Of a stretch of DNA of 64,000 nucleotides, positions 44,238-53,710 are shown piece by piece. The stretch covers positions 310,001 to 374,000 of the forward strand of contig CBDCYT010000020.1 in NCBI GenBank assembly GCA_965224325.1, given 5' to 3'. The translations under genes were made by a program, and so were the position numbers. The DNA is from CBDCMJ01 sp965224325. Lineage in GTDB: Bacteria; Chloroflexota; Dehalococcoidia; Lucifugimonadales; UBA3495. Below the pieces are notes generated by a model. It searched no databases. It saw only the letters and a list, made by a program, of their open reading frames with translations, and was not told the DNA's origin. Numbering within the stretch: position 1 is the first letter of the stretch; every line of letters begins with the position of its first letter.

Positions 44238-44777
44238 TTAGCCCGATTCATATACGGTGTGCCCGTTGGCCCTTGGGCAGACGTGCCCTCCGGGGTTGAT
44301 CGGAAGTCCGCACAGGAAGCACCGGGGGCGGCCAGCCCCGCAAATTTTAAGCGCCTCTTCCGACAAGACTGCGGCTTGGTCCGTGGTAATCCAGAAACTG
44401 ACAGACGCCCCCTCTTCCTTGGGTTCGGTGTTTTCCGCTTCCTCGATCTCGTAGGCCAGCAGATAGAACGAGTTGGTGGGGGTATCGTGACTCAGCATGA
44501 ACTGTCCGGCCTTGAAATCAATGGGCTCTCCTACCCCGGACCCATCGGGGTCCCTGGGTTGGGATGGCCGCTCTTTGTCGGCTTCGGACAGGGACTGGAC
44601 CGCGTCCCGGAGATAAATCCCAAGTTGAAAGAGCTGTTCTTTTTCCAGCCAGACGAGTCCCTGAATTTGTCCCGCCTCGACGGCGAGCTGGAAAGTTCTC
44701 TGTCCCGGTTCACCAAAGGTCTTAGCTTCGATGCGGGATAGGGAACCCAGAGGATATTTAACCGGTCTTGATTCCAT
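44238..44777 (-). CDS. DUF3090 family protein
   Basis: ATG at 44775-44777 gives MESRPVKYPLGSLSRIEAKT, the usual N-terminus; an earlier in-frame start adds 14 unrelated residues. The 179 residues include FGEPGQRTFQLAVEAGQIQG and LVWLEKEQLFQLGIYL, and end with CFLCGLPINPGGHVCPRANG. The three cysteines and His at the end suggest a zinc site. Function is unknown. The pairing with SCO1664 is the best clue to its role. The 417 bp between this gene and comM show no gene. Confidence 0.9.
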   Translation of the reverse strand: MESRPVKYPLGSLSRIEAKTFGEPGQRTFQLAVEAGQIQGLVWLEKEQLFQLGIYLRDAVQSLSEADKERPSQPRDPDGSGVGEPIDFKAGQFMLSHDTPTNSFYLLAYEIEEAENTEPKEEGASVSFWITTDQAAVLSEEALKICGAGRPRCFLCGLPINPGGHVCPRANGHTVYESG

Positions 44778-45194
44778 AGACTCTATGATAGCTTCTATGA
44801 ATCGGCTCTGACAAGGCAATACGCAAGTTCACTATTTACTAGGCCGTCTCACGGGGGGGTCGGCTCACCGAGCCCGACCACAATCGTTGCCTTGCCGCGC
44901 AAACGGCACAGGCCAGCCCAAGACGCTACGAAAGCGGGACTTGCGTCTGCAGGCGTAGTGCCCACCCATCTAGACTGGACACCGCTGCCAGCTTCACACG
45001 CCAGTTTCACAGGCCGGTTTCACATAGCAGCTGTGCCTGGGAATTACACAGGTTTTTTGGCGGCGCCGACCGGGTATTTATCCGATTCAAAACTGCGGCC
45101 GATACTGCCGGCTGCCCAAGAGAGATGGGCCTGGCCTGAGCCGGGAGCGTCGCCAGTTCGCTCGGGACGCTTAGGATGGGCCGGGCCCGACTTG
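44778..45194. other. Intergenic, no gene recognised
   Basis: It lies between the divergent-side DUF3090 start and the comM stop. It has short TTTCACA-type repeats near 45000-45030 and nothing codable. Confidence 0.4.
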
Positions 45195-46718
45195 CTAACT
45201 CGACTCCCGTGACCGGTATTGGAGAGCTTCCGCAAGATGGGCCACGGCGATTTCGCCGGCGTCATCCAAATCCGCGATGGTCCGGGATACCTTGAGGATC
45301 CTGTGAAACGCCCGGGCCGACAGATTCAGCCGTTGCGCAGCCACCTGAAGTAGGGCCTTGGCAGCGTCGTCCAATTGACAAAATTTCCAGACCTCGGCGG
45401 GCCCCATCTCTGAATTGCAGAGGATGTGGTTATCCTGAAAACGTTTTTGCTGCATCTCTCGGGCCTGCTCCACCCTTTGACGCAGATGGTTCGAGTCCTC
45501 GGCGGGGGTCTCGTCCATCAATTTGTCGTAGTCAACCGGAGGCACCTCGACGAAGACGTCTATCCTGTCCAGAAGGGGCCCGCTCACCCGTCTTTGGTAG
45601 CGGGCTACGACCGATGGAGAGCAGGTGCATTCCGTGCGGGGGTGGGTGTGGAATCCGCAGGGGCACGGGTTCATTGCCGCCACCAGCATAAAGCTGGCGG
45701 GATAGGTGACGCTGCCGCTGACTCTGCTGATGGTGACCACTTTGTCTTCCAGGGGTTGCCTGAGCGACTCCAAGGCGGTGTGGCTGAACTCGGGAAGCTC
45801 GTCCAAAAACAGGACCCCTCGATGGCTCAGCGTAATTTCCCCCGGCCTGATCGCTCGGCCCCCGCCCACTAGCCCGGCGTTGGAGATGGTGTAATGGGGC
45901 GAGCGAAAGGGCCGCCGCACAATCAATGGCCCGTTTGAGGAAAGAGAGCCGTTGACGCTATAAATCTTCGTTACCTCAAAAGCCTCTTCCGGGGACATCT
46001 TTGGGAGAATTGTAGGCAGACAACGGGCCAATAGGGTCTTGCCGCTGCCTGGCGGACCGTTGAACAACAGGTTGTGAAAACCGGCCGCGGCGACTTCCAG
46101 AGCTCTTTTCGCGTGCTCTTGGCCCTTAACGTGGGACAAGTTCATAGCGTCGGGGATTGACTCTGGGGTGTCGGCGATGGGGTCGTTGCTGGACGCGGGA
46201 GCAATGGGGGATTCGCCGCGCAAGTGGCTGATGAGAGCAGAGAGATTGGGGGTGGGAAAAACCTCGATGCCGTCCACCAGGGCTGCTTCAGCGGCGTCTT
46301 GAGTCGGGACGTACACCGAGGAGCAATTCTGTTGGCGGGCCACCGAGACCATCGCTAAAATTCCGGTGGTGTGCCGCAGGCTCCCGTCTAGGGAAAGCTC
46401 GCCTAGGAAAACGGCCCCATCGAGGTTTGAAGACAGTTGGCCGGAGCTCAGCATTATGCCAACGGCGATGGGCAGATCATAGGCCGGCCCCGCCTTTTTT
46501 AGGTTCGCGGGGGCCAGGTTCACCGTGATCCGCCGTAGGGGGAACTCGCAGCCGCTGTTTCGGAGAGCCGCCCGTACCCGCTCTCGAGCTTCTTGGACTG
46601 CCGCGTCCGGCAAGCCCACAATGTTGAAAGCCGGCAGGCCCGGCGATATGTCCACCTCCACCTGGACGATGAGACCGTCCAGGCCGATTACCGCACAGCT
46701 CTGGGCCGTAGCCAGCAC
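45195..46718 (-). CDS. comM: YifB/ComM-family Mg-chelatase-like AAA ATPase
   Basis: The 507 residues contain the N-terminal ChlI domain (LIVQVEVDISPGLPAFNIVG; ITVNLAPANLKKAGPAYDLP), Walker A LLFNGPPGSGKTLLARCLP (near 220-235), Walker B GVLFLDELPEF, and the family's NPCPCGFHTHP Cys/His site. A C-terminal helical domain (LNLSARAFHRILKVSRTIAD) follows. ComM is a hexameric helicase that promotes branch migration of recombining DNA during natural transformation. The frame is intact and full length. It ends with TGA. Confidence 0.93.
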   Translation of the reverse strand: MLATAQSCAVIGLDGLIVQVEVDISPGLPAFNIVGLPDAAVQEARERVRAALRNSGCEFPLRRITVNLAPANLKKAGPAYDLPIAVGIMLSSGQLSSNLDGAVFLGELSLDGSLRHTTGILAMVSVARQQNCSSVYVPTQDAAEAALVDGIEVFPTPNLSALISHLRGESPIAPASSNDPIADTPESIPDAMNLSHVKGQEHAKRALEVAAAGFHNLLFNGPPGSGKTLLARCLPTILPKMSPEEAFEVTKIYSVNGSLSSNGPLIVRRPFRSPHYTISNAGLVGGGRAIRPGEITLSHRGVLFLDELPEFSHTALESLRQPLEDKVVTISRVSGSVTYPASFMLVAAMNPCPCGFHTHPRTECTCSPSVVARYQRRVSGPLLDRIDVFVEVPPVDYDKLMDETPAEDSNHLRQRVEQAREMQQKRFQDNHILCNSEMGPAEVWKFCQLDDAAKALLQVAAQRLNLSARAFHRILKVSRTIADLDDAGEIAVAHLAEALQYRSRESS

Positions 46719-46952
46719 TAGGGGTGCTCCTTTTTCCCGGCCTCGCCAGCTCTCCGGCCCACTCCAGGCGAATGGTGGTCTGTCTTAAACGGACCGAAGT
46801 GGGGGACCAAGCTTGGGTGGGCTACGGTTGCATCGGTGAAAAGCGCCGACGCCGGGTGAGGTGAGATTTTCCACCCCAACTATACGTTAAGCACCGGCGC
46901 CTCGCTATGGCGAGATGACACAAGACCGGTGATAGAAGACCACTGGCCCGCC

Positions 46953-47606
46953 TCAATCTCCCCTGGCGTGCTCCTTGTCCCACTGGGAGAGGCGTTGTTC
47001 CAGGCTGTGCTGACGTAGCGCCATGGTCAAGTCGCCACGGGTGCGCTCAAGCACGCCGCGCATTTGATCGGTGCTGTGGCGCAGGCCTCCGGTGACTCCC
47101 TCCGGGAAGTCCACCGTCACCAAGATGCTGTAGATCTCGTCCATGACCTCCATTAATTCCTGGCAACGGTCGAACGAGTTTCGCCGCAATTCGTCCAACA
47201 AGTAACGCCGGATTTCACCTATGACCTCTGCCATGCCGTTCAGGTAGGCGGCCGGGTCCACGCCCAGCTCTTGCGGCAAAGGAATTGTTCCTCCGGAAAT
47301 CACGGCGAGGGTCACGTTGGCTTCGCTGAACTCTTTGCGGGCGTCGGCCAAAAAACCGGCGAAATATATCTCAGGATTTTGCTGCCGAATCGACTCCGTT
47401 TCTTTCAGCCGGGTCCGGGCTTGCCCGGCCATATCTTCGGCCTGCTCAAATTGACCTCGATGCACCGCTCGAATGGCGTTGGCCGAAAAGCGTATAACCT
47501 CCCTGGATACGGAGAGGGCGTGCTCTCTCGCTTTGTTGCGTAAGGTGAGCTGCTCGATGGCTTCACTGGCGATGGCCGCCAGGGCGTCGTTATACTTCGA
47601 GGGCAT
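46953..47606 (-). CDS. Prokaryotic translin-family protein
   Basis: The 217-residue, almost wholly helical protein has translin landmarks: REVIRFSANAIRAVHRGQFE, AGFLADARKEFSEANVTLAV, YLNGMAEVIGEIRRYLLDEL, and the C-terminal EIYSILVTVDFPEGVTGGLR. These match the translin/TRAX fold, an RNA- and DNA-binding octamer whose TRAX-type members cleave RNA. Archaeal and some bacterial genomes encode single-gene versions. Its ATG overlaps the thiE stop (TAATG), so they are co-translated. The biological role is unknown. Confidence 0.88.
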   Translation of the reverse strand: MPSKYNDALAAIASEAIEQLTLRNKAREHALSVSREVIRFSANAIRAVHRGQFEQAEDMAGQARTRLKETESIRQQNPEIYFAGFLADARKEFSEANVTLAVISGGTIPLPQELGVDPAAYLNGMAEVIGEIRRYLLDELRRNSFDRCQELMEVMDEIYSILVTVDFPEGVTGGLRHSTDQMRGVLERTRGDLTMALRQHSLEQRLSQWDKEHARGD

Positions 47607-48592
47607 TAAATGCGGCCTCCAGCGTCTTGAATTGCCTTCACCAACCGGGCGGCGGCCCGTTCCGGCTCCGCCGCCTGGCCCACCGCTGCGGCAACGCAGA
47701 TGGCGTCAGCGCCTGCTTCAACTACGTGAGCTGCGTTTTCGGCGTTGATGCCTCCGATGGCCACCAGAGGCGCTTGGGTCGCTTCCCGGGCCTGGCGCAG
47801 CCGCGCCACCCCTTGGGGAGGCCGGCCCACGCCCTTGGTGCTGGTTGGGTATATGGCTCCGAAAGCCAAGTGGTCTGCCCCCATTTCCTCCGACTGGACC
47901 AGCTCGTCTATCTCGTGGTTAGACCGGCCCACAACTTGCTGCGGAGACAATACCCCACGAGCCTGCGCCACCGGCAAATCGGTTTGACCCAGGTGCAGTC
48001 CGGCGCAGCCTATTATGGCCGCCAGGTCGGCGTGGTCATTGATGATGAGGTCCACGTCGCTGGCCTGGCAAAGCTCCTGCAGTTGGGTGGCCAACGGCAA
48101 AGTGTCTCCCTTGTCCCGAAGTTTGTCCCTTAACTGCAACATCCGGGCCCCTCCACGGACCGCAGCCGTCGCGATCTCCACGGGATCCCTGCCGCCGGTG
48201 ACCTGAGGGTCGATGATGACGTACAGCCCTCGGACCCGCCCAGCCCGCTTTTGCCGCAAGGCCTTCGACAGGCGGTCTGACGCCGCCGCCACGGTGCCCC
48301 GCAATTCCTGGTGCATCTCCCCGTTAACCCTGCCCGCGGCTCCGGCCTCACCCAGCGTCTCTAGCAAGTTTTGGGTGGCTGCCAACATTGCCACCGCCTG
48401 GGTTAGGCTAAGGCCCTCAGCTGGTAGTCCAGCTGGGGCTTCAGGCGCGGCAGCCAACACCTGCACTAGATTACGCAGCCGGTGCAAAGGTGGGTCATTT
48501 GCCGGCAATTCCGGGCAATGCGCAGCCACTGTGGCCAAGCAACGCACAAGCGAGGCGCGGCAAGTATCGTATGCGGAGCCCGGGTCCATCAT
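47606..48592 (-). CDS. thiE: Thiamine-phosphate synthase with N-terminal helical extension
   Basis: The C-terminal 210 of 328 residues are a full ThiE barrel: GLYVIIDPQVTGGRDPVEIA, GARMLQLRDK, DVDLIINDHADLA, GLHLGQTDLPVAQAR, FGAIYPTSTKGVGRPPQG, and PLVAIGGINAENA. ThiE couples HMP-PP and thiazole phosphate to form thiamine phosphate. The first 118 residues are a helical extension of unknown role (CRASLVRCLATVAAHCPEL; TQAVAMLAATQNLLETL) with no ThiD motif that I can see. It overlaps FmdB by 4 bp upstream and translin by 1 bp downstream. No TPP riboswitch was recognised. Confidence 0.92.
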   Translation of the reverse strand: MMDPGSAYDTCRASLVRCLATVAAHCPELPANDPPLHRLRNLVQVLAAAPEAPAGLPAEGLSLTQAVAMLAATQNLLETLGEAGAAGRVNGEMHQELRGTVAAASDRLSKALRQKRAGRVRGLYVIIDPQVTGGRDPVEIATAAVRGGARMLQLRDKLRDKGDTLPLATQLQELCQASDVDLIINDHADLAAIIGCAGLHLGQTDLPVAQARGVLSPQQVVGRSNHEIDELVQSEEMGADHLAFGAIYPTSTKGVGRPPQGVARLRQAREATQAPLVAIGGINAENAAHVVEAGADAICVAAAVGQAAEPERAAARLVKAIQDAGGRI

Positions 48593-48930
48593 GGGTCTAG
48601 CGCTTGCGGCATGTCGCCCTGCCTGGCGGCGTCGATGGAATCCCGCACTGACTGTGGCATCTCCACCCCGTAGCGGGAAAACTTTTCCTCGACGTTACGC
48701 CCGATGTTGCGTGGGTCACTGTAGTAGTCCGCGGGAGTTCGGCCAGGAGTTAACGGATGCTCTTCCTGAACCGATTGGACGGTTTTGCTGGTGGCGAAGG
48801 AGGACATGCGGTGCGTCATATCAACGCTTTGGCAGTGGGTGCACACCGGCTCCAGTGGAGAACCTATCGAGCGGGTAAAAAAGGAGGACACCTTACCGCA
48901 GGTGTTACACCGGTATTCGTAAATTGGCAT
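48589..48930 (-). CDS. FmdB-family zinc-ribbon protein
   Basis: The 113 residues start MPIYEYRCNTCGKVSSFF, then VCTHCQSVDMTHRMSSFAT. The YEYRC-x2-C...C-x2-C zinc ribbon is the FmdB/CxxC_CXXC_SSSS signature. The rest is polar and probably disordered (TPGRTPADYYSDPRNIGRN). Its function as a regulator is proposed for the family but not proven. It is the first gene of the FmdB-ThiE-translin operon, with an ATGA overlap to thiE. Confidence 0.9.
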   Translation of the reverse strand: MPIYEYRCNTCGKVSSFFTRSIGSPLEPVCTHCQSVDMTHRMSSFATSKTVQSVQEEHPLTPGRTPADYYSDPRNIGRNVEEKFSRYGVEMPQSVRDSIDAARQGDMPQALDP

Positions 48931-49216
48931 GCTCGCGGCCTCAAGTTAGAAGCGGGAACCGACCCGGCGCCCGCTTGAGTCCTCTTCCAGTGCTCCGTTA
49001 GCCATTTTAGCACGGCGTCCCTGCCAATGCGGGTGACGGATGACTGCGGGTATATTTGGAATTAGCCAAGGATTCAGCCTCAGCAAACGGCCGGGGTGCA
49101 AGGCCTTCGGACATACGTGGAAGCTGACTGGCCGCTGTGACCCGGTGTATAATGCAGCCACCTTCCCGGGGGGATGTCCCCGCCCGGCATGACCCCTTAA
49201 CCGCTGAGGTGCCACC

Positions 49217-52009
49217 ATGGCAACGGATGACCGGCAGCAGACGCTCGATCTGTTCAGCCAACCGAAAGGTCCCGCCCGCCAGGAACCGCCGTTGCTCATT
49301 CTGATGGATGGGCACGCTATGGTGCACCGCTCATTTCACGCTATCTCGGTTCGCGGCCACTTGTCCACCGCTACGGGTGAGGACACCACGGGGGTCTACG
49401 GCTTTGCCAACGTGTTCTTGCGGGCTCTTCAGGAATGGAATCCCACTTATTGCGCCATCGCGTTCGACACACCTGCGCCAACTTTTCGCCACCAGCGATT
49501 CGAGCAGTACAAGGCCCAGCGGGAGCCCACGCCTGAGGAGTTGAGACCTCAGTTTGGGCGGGTCAAGCAGTTAATGCAGGCGTTCGGGGTCCCCGTATTC
49601 GAATTGGATGGATATGAAGCCGACGACCTAATAGGCACGATTTGCCGGCAGGCGGAACACCGGAGCGTCAACACTGTAATCCTGACCGGCGACAGGGACA
49701 CCTTCCAGCTCATCACCCCTGGGGTAAGGGTTGACCTGTCTTACAGCATCCAGGACCGGAAAGTGTACGACGAGGCAGAGTTGGGGGTCCGCTATTCCGG
49801 GCTTACTGCAGCCCAGCAGCCCGACTTTAAGGCCCTCCTGGGTGACACCTCTGACAACATCCCCGGAGTGCCCCGCGTCGGGGAGAAACGGGCCGTGGGA
49901 CTACTGACTGAATTTCACGATTTGGAAGGAATCTATCAACACCTGGATGAGGTTAAGCCGCCCAGCGTGAAGCAGGCTTTGGGGGAAAACCGGGAGCGCG
50001 CTTTTGAGAACCGGGTATTGACCACCATAGACCGGCACGTACCCGTGGAGTTGGACCTTAATAGTTGTCTTTTTGGCGGATATGACCGGCAGACGGTGGT
50101 GGACCTGCTCACGGAACTGGAGTTCTTCAGCGTAATACAACGCCTGCCCGCCGGGAGGCTACCTGATTCGAACTCGCAGCAGGCCAGCCGGGAGGAGGTC
50201 TCGACGCCGCCTTCGGACACCAATTATCAGGTCGTAATAACCATCAGCCAATTGGAGGCCATGCTAGAGACCATCAAGGGAGCGGGAAGCTTCGCCTTCG
50301 ATACCGAAACTACCGGTCTGGACCCAATGCGGGCGGACCTCGTGGGGTTAAGTTTCGGCGCCGCGCCCGGGCAAGCCTGGTACATTCCGGTTGGTCATAA
50401 AGAGGGCGCCCAGCTTGCCATAGAAGAAGTGCTAGCCCGGGTGCGGCCTCTGTTTGAATCCGAGGAGTTGGCCAAGTGCGCCCACAACGCCAACTACGAC
50501 CTCACTATTCTGGCCAACTACGGCATCATTTGCCGCAATGTGGATTTCGACACCATGATCGCCGCTCACCTTCTGGGCCGGCACGCGGTGGGCCTGAAAA
50601 ATTTGAGCCTGGACGTTCTGGGCCGGGAGATGACTCCCATCAGTGAGCTCATCGGCTCCGGCCGCAAGCAAATAACTTTCGACCAGGTGCCTATAGAGCA
50701 GGCGGGCGACTATGCTTCCGCCGACGCGGATATGACCGGGAGGCTTCGCACGGCCTTAGAGGGTCCGGTGACCCAACAGGGATTAGCTCCCTTGATGGCC
50801 CAGGTGGAGATGCCCCTAGTGCCGGTATTGGTGACCATGCAGCGCAACGGTATAAAGCTTGATGCCGGAATCCTGCATGAGATGTCCAGGGACCTGAACG
50901 AGCAGTTGCATCAAGTGGAGCAAGAGCTTTACCAGTCCATCGGCCACACCGTCAACATCAACTCTCCTCAGCAGCTAAGCGACCTACTCTTCAAAGAGTT
51001 GGGGCTGCCCCACTCCAAGCGCACCAAGACTGGCTATTCCACTGACGCCAACTCGCTGGACATGCTCAAGGACTCCCATCCGGTGGTGGAGCATATCCTG
51101 GAATACCGGCAAATGGCCAAGCTCAAGTCCACTTACGTCGATGCGTTGCCGGAGATTGTAAACCCGGCCACCGGGCGGATACACACCAGCTATAACCAAA
51201 CCGGGTCGGCCACCGGCCGCATCTCCAGCAGCGACCCGAACCTGCAGAACATTCCCATCCGCACTGAATTGGGGCGTCAGGTTAGGAAGGCCTTCGTAGC
51301 GGAGAAGGCGCCCGACTGGCTTCTTTTCTCCGTCGACTACTCCCAGGTCGAACTCCGTGTGCTGGCCCACCTGTCTCAGGACGAGGGACTGTTGGACGCC
51401 TTTCGCCGCGGAGAGGACATCCATTCGGCCACCGCGTCTATGATGTTCGACGTGTCCTTGAACGAGGTGACCTCGGACATGCGCCGCATCGCAAAGATTC
51501 TGAACTTTGGCGTCATCTACGGACTTTCCGCCCACGGTATCGCCCAACAGACGGAATTCGGCCGGGATGAAGGCGCTCACTTTATAGAGACCTACTTCGC
51601 CAAGTACCCGGCCATCAGTGAGTACCTGGAGGGCGTGAAGGAAAAGACCCGGGAAACCCAGTACGTGGAAACGGTGATGGGTCGCCGCCGCTACATGCCG
51701 GACATCAATGCGTCGAACCACAATGTAAGATCGGCCGCCGAAAGGATGGCGATAAACATGCCAATCCAAGGCACCGCGGCGGACATTATGAAGCTGGCCA
51801 TGATACGAGTGCAGGACCGCCTGGACCGGGAGAATTTGCAGAGCAAAATGCTGTTGCAGGTTCACGATGAACTGGTCTTTGAGGCCCCTCAGCATGAGCT
51901 CGACGCCTTGAAGAAGTTGGTCTTCGACGAGATGCCCGCCGCCCATGAACTCGACGTTTCCCTGAAGGTGGACGCCAAGTGGGGCTACACCTGGGGCGAT
52001 ATGGAGTAG
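49217..52009 (+). CDS. polA: DNA polymerase I, three-domain
   Basis: Full length at 930 residues. 5' nuclease domain (about 25-310): LLILMDGHAMVHRSFHAI, VILTGDRDTFQLI, LGDTSDNIPGVPRVGEK. Proofreading domain (about 340-520): FAFDTETTGLDP (D/E near 361), CAHNANYDL, YASADAD, so the 3'-5' exonuclease looks active. Polymerase domain: motif A FSVDYSQVELRVLAHLS (near 706), motif B RRIAKILNFGVIYGLS, motif C VHDEL (near 880). It fills gaps in repair and removes Okazaki primers. The start follows GAGGTG. It ends with TAG, showing that TAG terminates an essential gene here. Confidence 0.96.
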   Translation: MATDDRQQTLDLFSQPKGPARQEPPLLILMDGHAMVHRSFHAISVRGHLSTATGEDTTGVYGFANVFLRALQEWNPTYCAIAFDTPAPTFRHQRFEQYKAQREPTPEELRPQFGRVKQLMQAFGVPVFELDGYEADDLIGTICRQAEHRSVNTVILTGDRDTFQLITPGVRVDLSYSIQDRKVYDEAELGVRYSGLTAAQQPDFKALLGDTSDNIPGVPRVGEKRAVGLLTEFHDLEGIYQHLDEVKPPSVKQALGENRERAFENRVLTTIDRHVPVELDLNSCLFGGYDRQTVVDLLTELEFFSVIQRLPAGRLPDSNSQQASREEVSTPPSDTNYQVVITISQLEAMLETIKGAGSFAFDTETTGLDPMRADLVGLSFGAAPGQAWYIPVGHKEGAQLAIEEVLARVRPLFESEELAKCAHNANYDLTILANYGIICRNVDFDTMIAAHLLGRHAVGLKNLSLDVLGREMTPISELIGSGRKQITFDQVPIEQAGDYASADADMTGRLRTALEGPVTQQGLAPLMAQVEMPLVPVLVTMQRNGIKLDAGILHEMSRDLNEQLHQVEQELYQSIGHTVNINSPQQLSDLLFKELGLPHSKRTKTGYSTDANSLDMLKDSHPVVEHILEYRQMAKLKSTYVDALPEIVNPATGRIHTSYNQTGSATGRISSSDPNLQNIPIRTELGRQVRKAFVAEKAPDWLLFSVDYSQVELRVLAHLSQDEGLLDAFRRGEDIHSATASMMFDVSLNEVTSDMRRIAKILNFGVIYGLSAHGIAQQTEFGRDEGAHFIETYFAKYPAISEYLEGVKEKTRETQYVETVMGRRRYMPDINASNHNVRSAAERMAINMPIQGTAADIMKLAMIRVQDRLDRENLQSKMLLQVHDELVFEAPQHELDALKKLVFDEMPAAHELDVSLKVDAKWGYTWGDME

Positions 52010-52114
52010 AAAGTGTCGCGTGGGGCATCGGGTTGAGGCTGGCCGTTAGCCACGTGATTCGTAGTTGGAGGAGTAATTTCATAACTGTTCCACTCGTGTA
52101 GTAGACGGGATGTT

Positions 52115-52369
52115 ATGTTTTCAGCCAATGGGGGAACTGCCGGTAGTCGAGTAAAGATGGTTCAATGCGCCGGGTACGAGCCTACCCCGCCGACCGAGGG
52201 GGACCTATTTGAAGTATGGTGCAGGATCGGGCATTCTGGCAAACCTGTTCAAGAGCACTTGGGCGGATCCGGAACGATTTTATGGGTCAACAACGATGGT
52301 AGTCTCTGCGTCCAATTCACGGATGGTGACGAACGCCTCCTATATGACGAGGAAATTGAAAGGGATTGA
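52115..52369 (+). CDS. Small hypothetical protein before the PLD gene
   Basis: The 84 residues include EGDLFEVWCRIGHSGKPVQE and GTILWVNNDGSLCVQFTDGD, giving a beta-rich SH3-like or KOW-like impression, but the family is not recognised. The TGA is 3 nt before the start of the PLD gene, so they form one transcription unit. This accessory pair sits between polA and the aspartyl protease gene. Confidence 0.55.
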   Translation: MFSANGGTAGSRVKMVQCAGYEPTPPTEGDLFEVWCRIGHSGKPVQEHLGGSGTILWVNNDGSLCVQFTDGDERLLYDEEIERD

Positions 52370-52372
52370 ATC

Positions 52373-53233
52373 TTGAGGTGGGACACTCCAATAGGCTTGA
52401 TTCGGTCGCCATGGGTAGAAGCATTTTCTGACTTTGCGCGACACATTCGCTCAAGGGCGATCGTGGCCGCGCCATATATAAGCGCTGGTCCGCTCAATCA
52501 GTTGGCGTCGGAGTTCAATTCAGGCCGTACACCGGATATCGAAGTGATTACCAATTTGGAGCCGGACAGCCTGTTGCATGGCTCAGTGGATATTGAAGCT
52601 ATAGCCGCATTCGGAAGAGTGATTCCCACCGTAACAGTGCGGCACCTGCCAAGTCTTCATGCGAAGGCGTATGTTGCGGAAGATACACTAGCTATCATTA
52701 CTTCCGGAAATCTGACTGAAGCTTCACTATACCGGAACTACGAATAGGGGGTAAAAATAACGGAGCCGAAGGTAGTTTCGCAAATTGCTGCTGACCTCAG
52801 AGACTATGGTTCTCTAGGCACATTAGTGTCCTTAGCCGAACTGGACGAGCTTACAGAGATAACCCGGTCACTACAGTTGAAGTACATGTTGGCGGGGCAA
52901 TCTTCGAGATCCAGCGGCAACAGGGAATTTAGAATCGAGTTAGATCGGGCGCAAGACGCGTTGCGCAACCTTCGCGCTAAACCTGGTGAATCCACAAACT
53001 CTATCTTTGCTCGCACTATCTTGCATATCCTTAAGCGAGGTCCGCTGTCGACCCAACAAATGCATCCTATGATAGCCTACCTGCATCCCGACCTCTGCGA
53101 TGACTCAATCGACAGGATGATTAATAATGTAAGTTTTGGTAAACGCTGGAAGCACCTGGCGAGAAATGCGCAGCAGCACCTCAAATCACAAGGACTGATA
53201 GAGTATCGGGACAGGAAATGGTGCTTGGCGTGA
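52373..53233 (+). pseudogene. Phospholipase D-like nuclease interrupted by one in-frame TAG
   Basis: From TTG 52373 the frame gives a PLD half: IVAAPYISAGPLNQLASEF, then the catalytic HLPSLHAKAYVAEDTLAIIT (H96, K98) and SGNLTEASLYRNYE. A TAG follows at 52745-52747. The same frame then reads GVKITEPKVVSQIAADLRDY without shift, the expected continuation of RNYExGV-type PLD proteins. It ends with a winged-helix-like C-terminus (IFARTILHILKRGPLSTQQM; LIEYRDRKWCLA). One base change from a Tyr codon explains the TAG. Such PLD+wHTH proteins are found in restriction or defence loci. It is either inactive or dependent on readthrough. Confidence 0.82.
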
Positions 53234-53336
53234 ATCATGGATCACGATCTACTATTAAGGGTGGATGCCTTAGGGGGTGTCAGAGCTAGCGGCCGCTCGA
53301 AGTAGGCCGCCGCTACGGAGGACGTGGAGTATCACC

Positions 53337-53696
53337 ATGGGAATAACGCAAGTACAGGCGAAGGTTTTCGGGGAATATGAGGAGCGGGAGTATACCTTTC
53401 TAGTAGACACCGGCTCAACGTACATGTCCCTGCCCCCGGAGGAGATCGAAGGACTGGGGCTGCAACCTACCGGAGGAACTGTGAGGTTGATGAGTGCTAC
53501 CGGCCTAGTTGACGTCGAGACCTACTTAGCCGTTGGCGAACTCAGGGGACAAAGGTTCGGAGGGATCGTAGTCCCCTCTGTATCACCCTTGTTTGGTTAC
53601 GAGTTATTGCAAAACCTGAGATTCAAAGTCGATCCGGTAACCCACGACATCGAAAAAGTTCCGGATGACGAAATGCACCCCCCTTATCTCTTATAG
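53337..53696 (+). CDS. Retropepsin-like aspartyl protease (clan AA)
   Basis: ATG 53337 was chosen. The 119 residues hold the FLVDTGSTYMSLPPEEIEGL active-site motif (D24-T25-G26), then the flap-like TVRLMSATGLVDVETYLAVG and the second-half FGGIVVPSVSPLFGYELLQN. One DTG per chain means it must work as a homodimer. There is no signal peptide or membrane helix. Such proteins are common in bacteria with unknown substrates. It is just upstream of the citE-like gene (14 bp), perhaps co-transcribed. Confidence 0.85.
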   Translation: MGITQVQAKVFGEYEEREYTFLVDTGSTYMSLPPEEIEGLGLQPTGGTVRLMSATGLVDVETYLAVGELRGQRFGGIVVPSVSPLFGYELLQNLRFKVDPVTHDIEKVPDDEMHPPYLL

Positions 53697-53710
53697 GCGG
53701 AGCCCGCGTT

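Noticed and set aside
3175..53233. Reassignment of TAG to a sense codon in the whole organism
   Set aside because: Many intact genes here, including polA, sufU and the BrkB gene, end in TAG at the expected length, so TAG is a normal stop. Only local readthrough or mutation remains possible.
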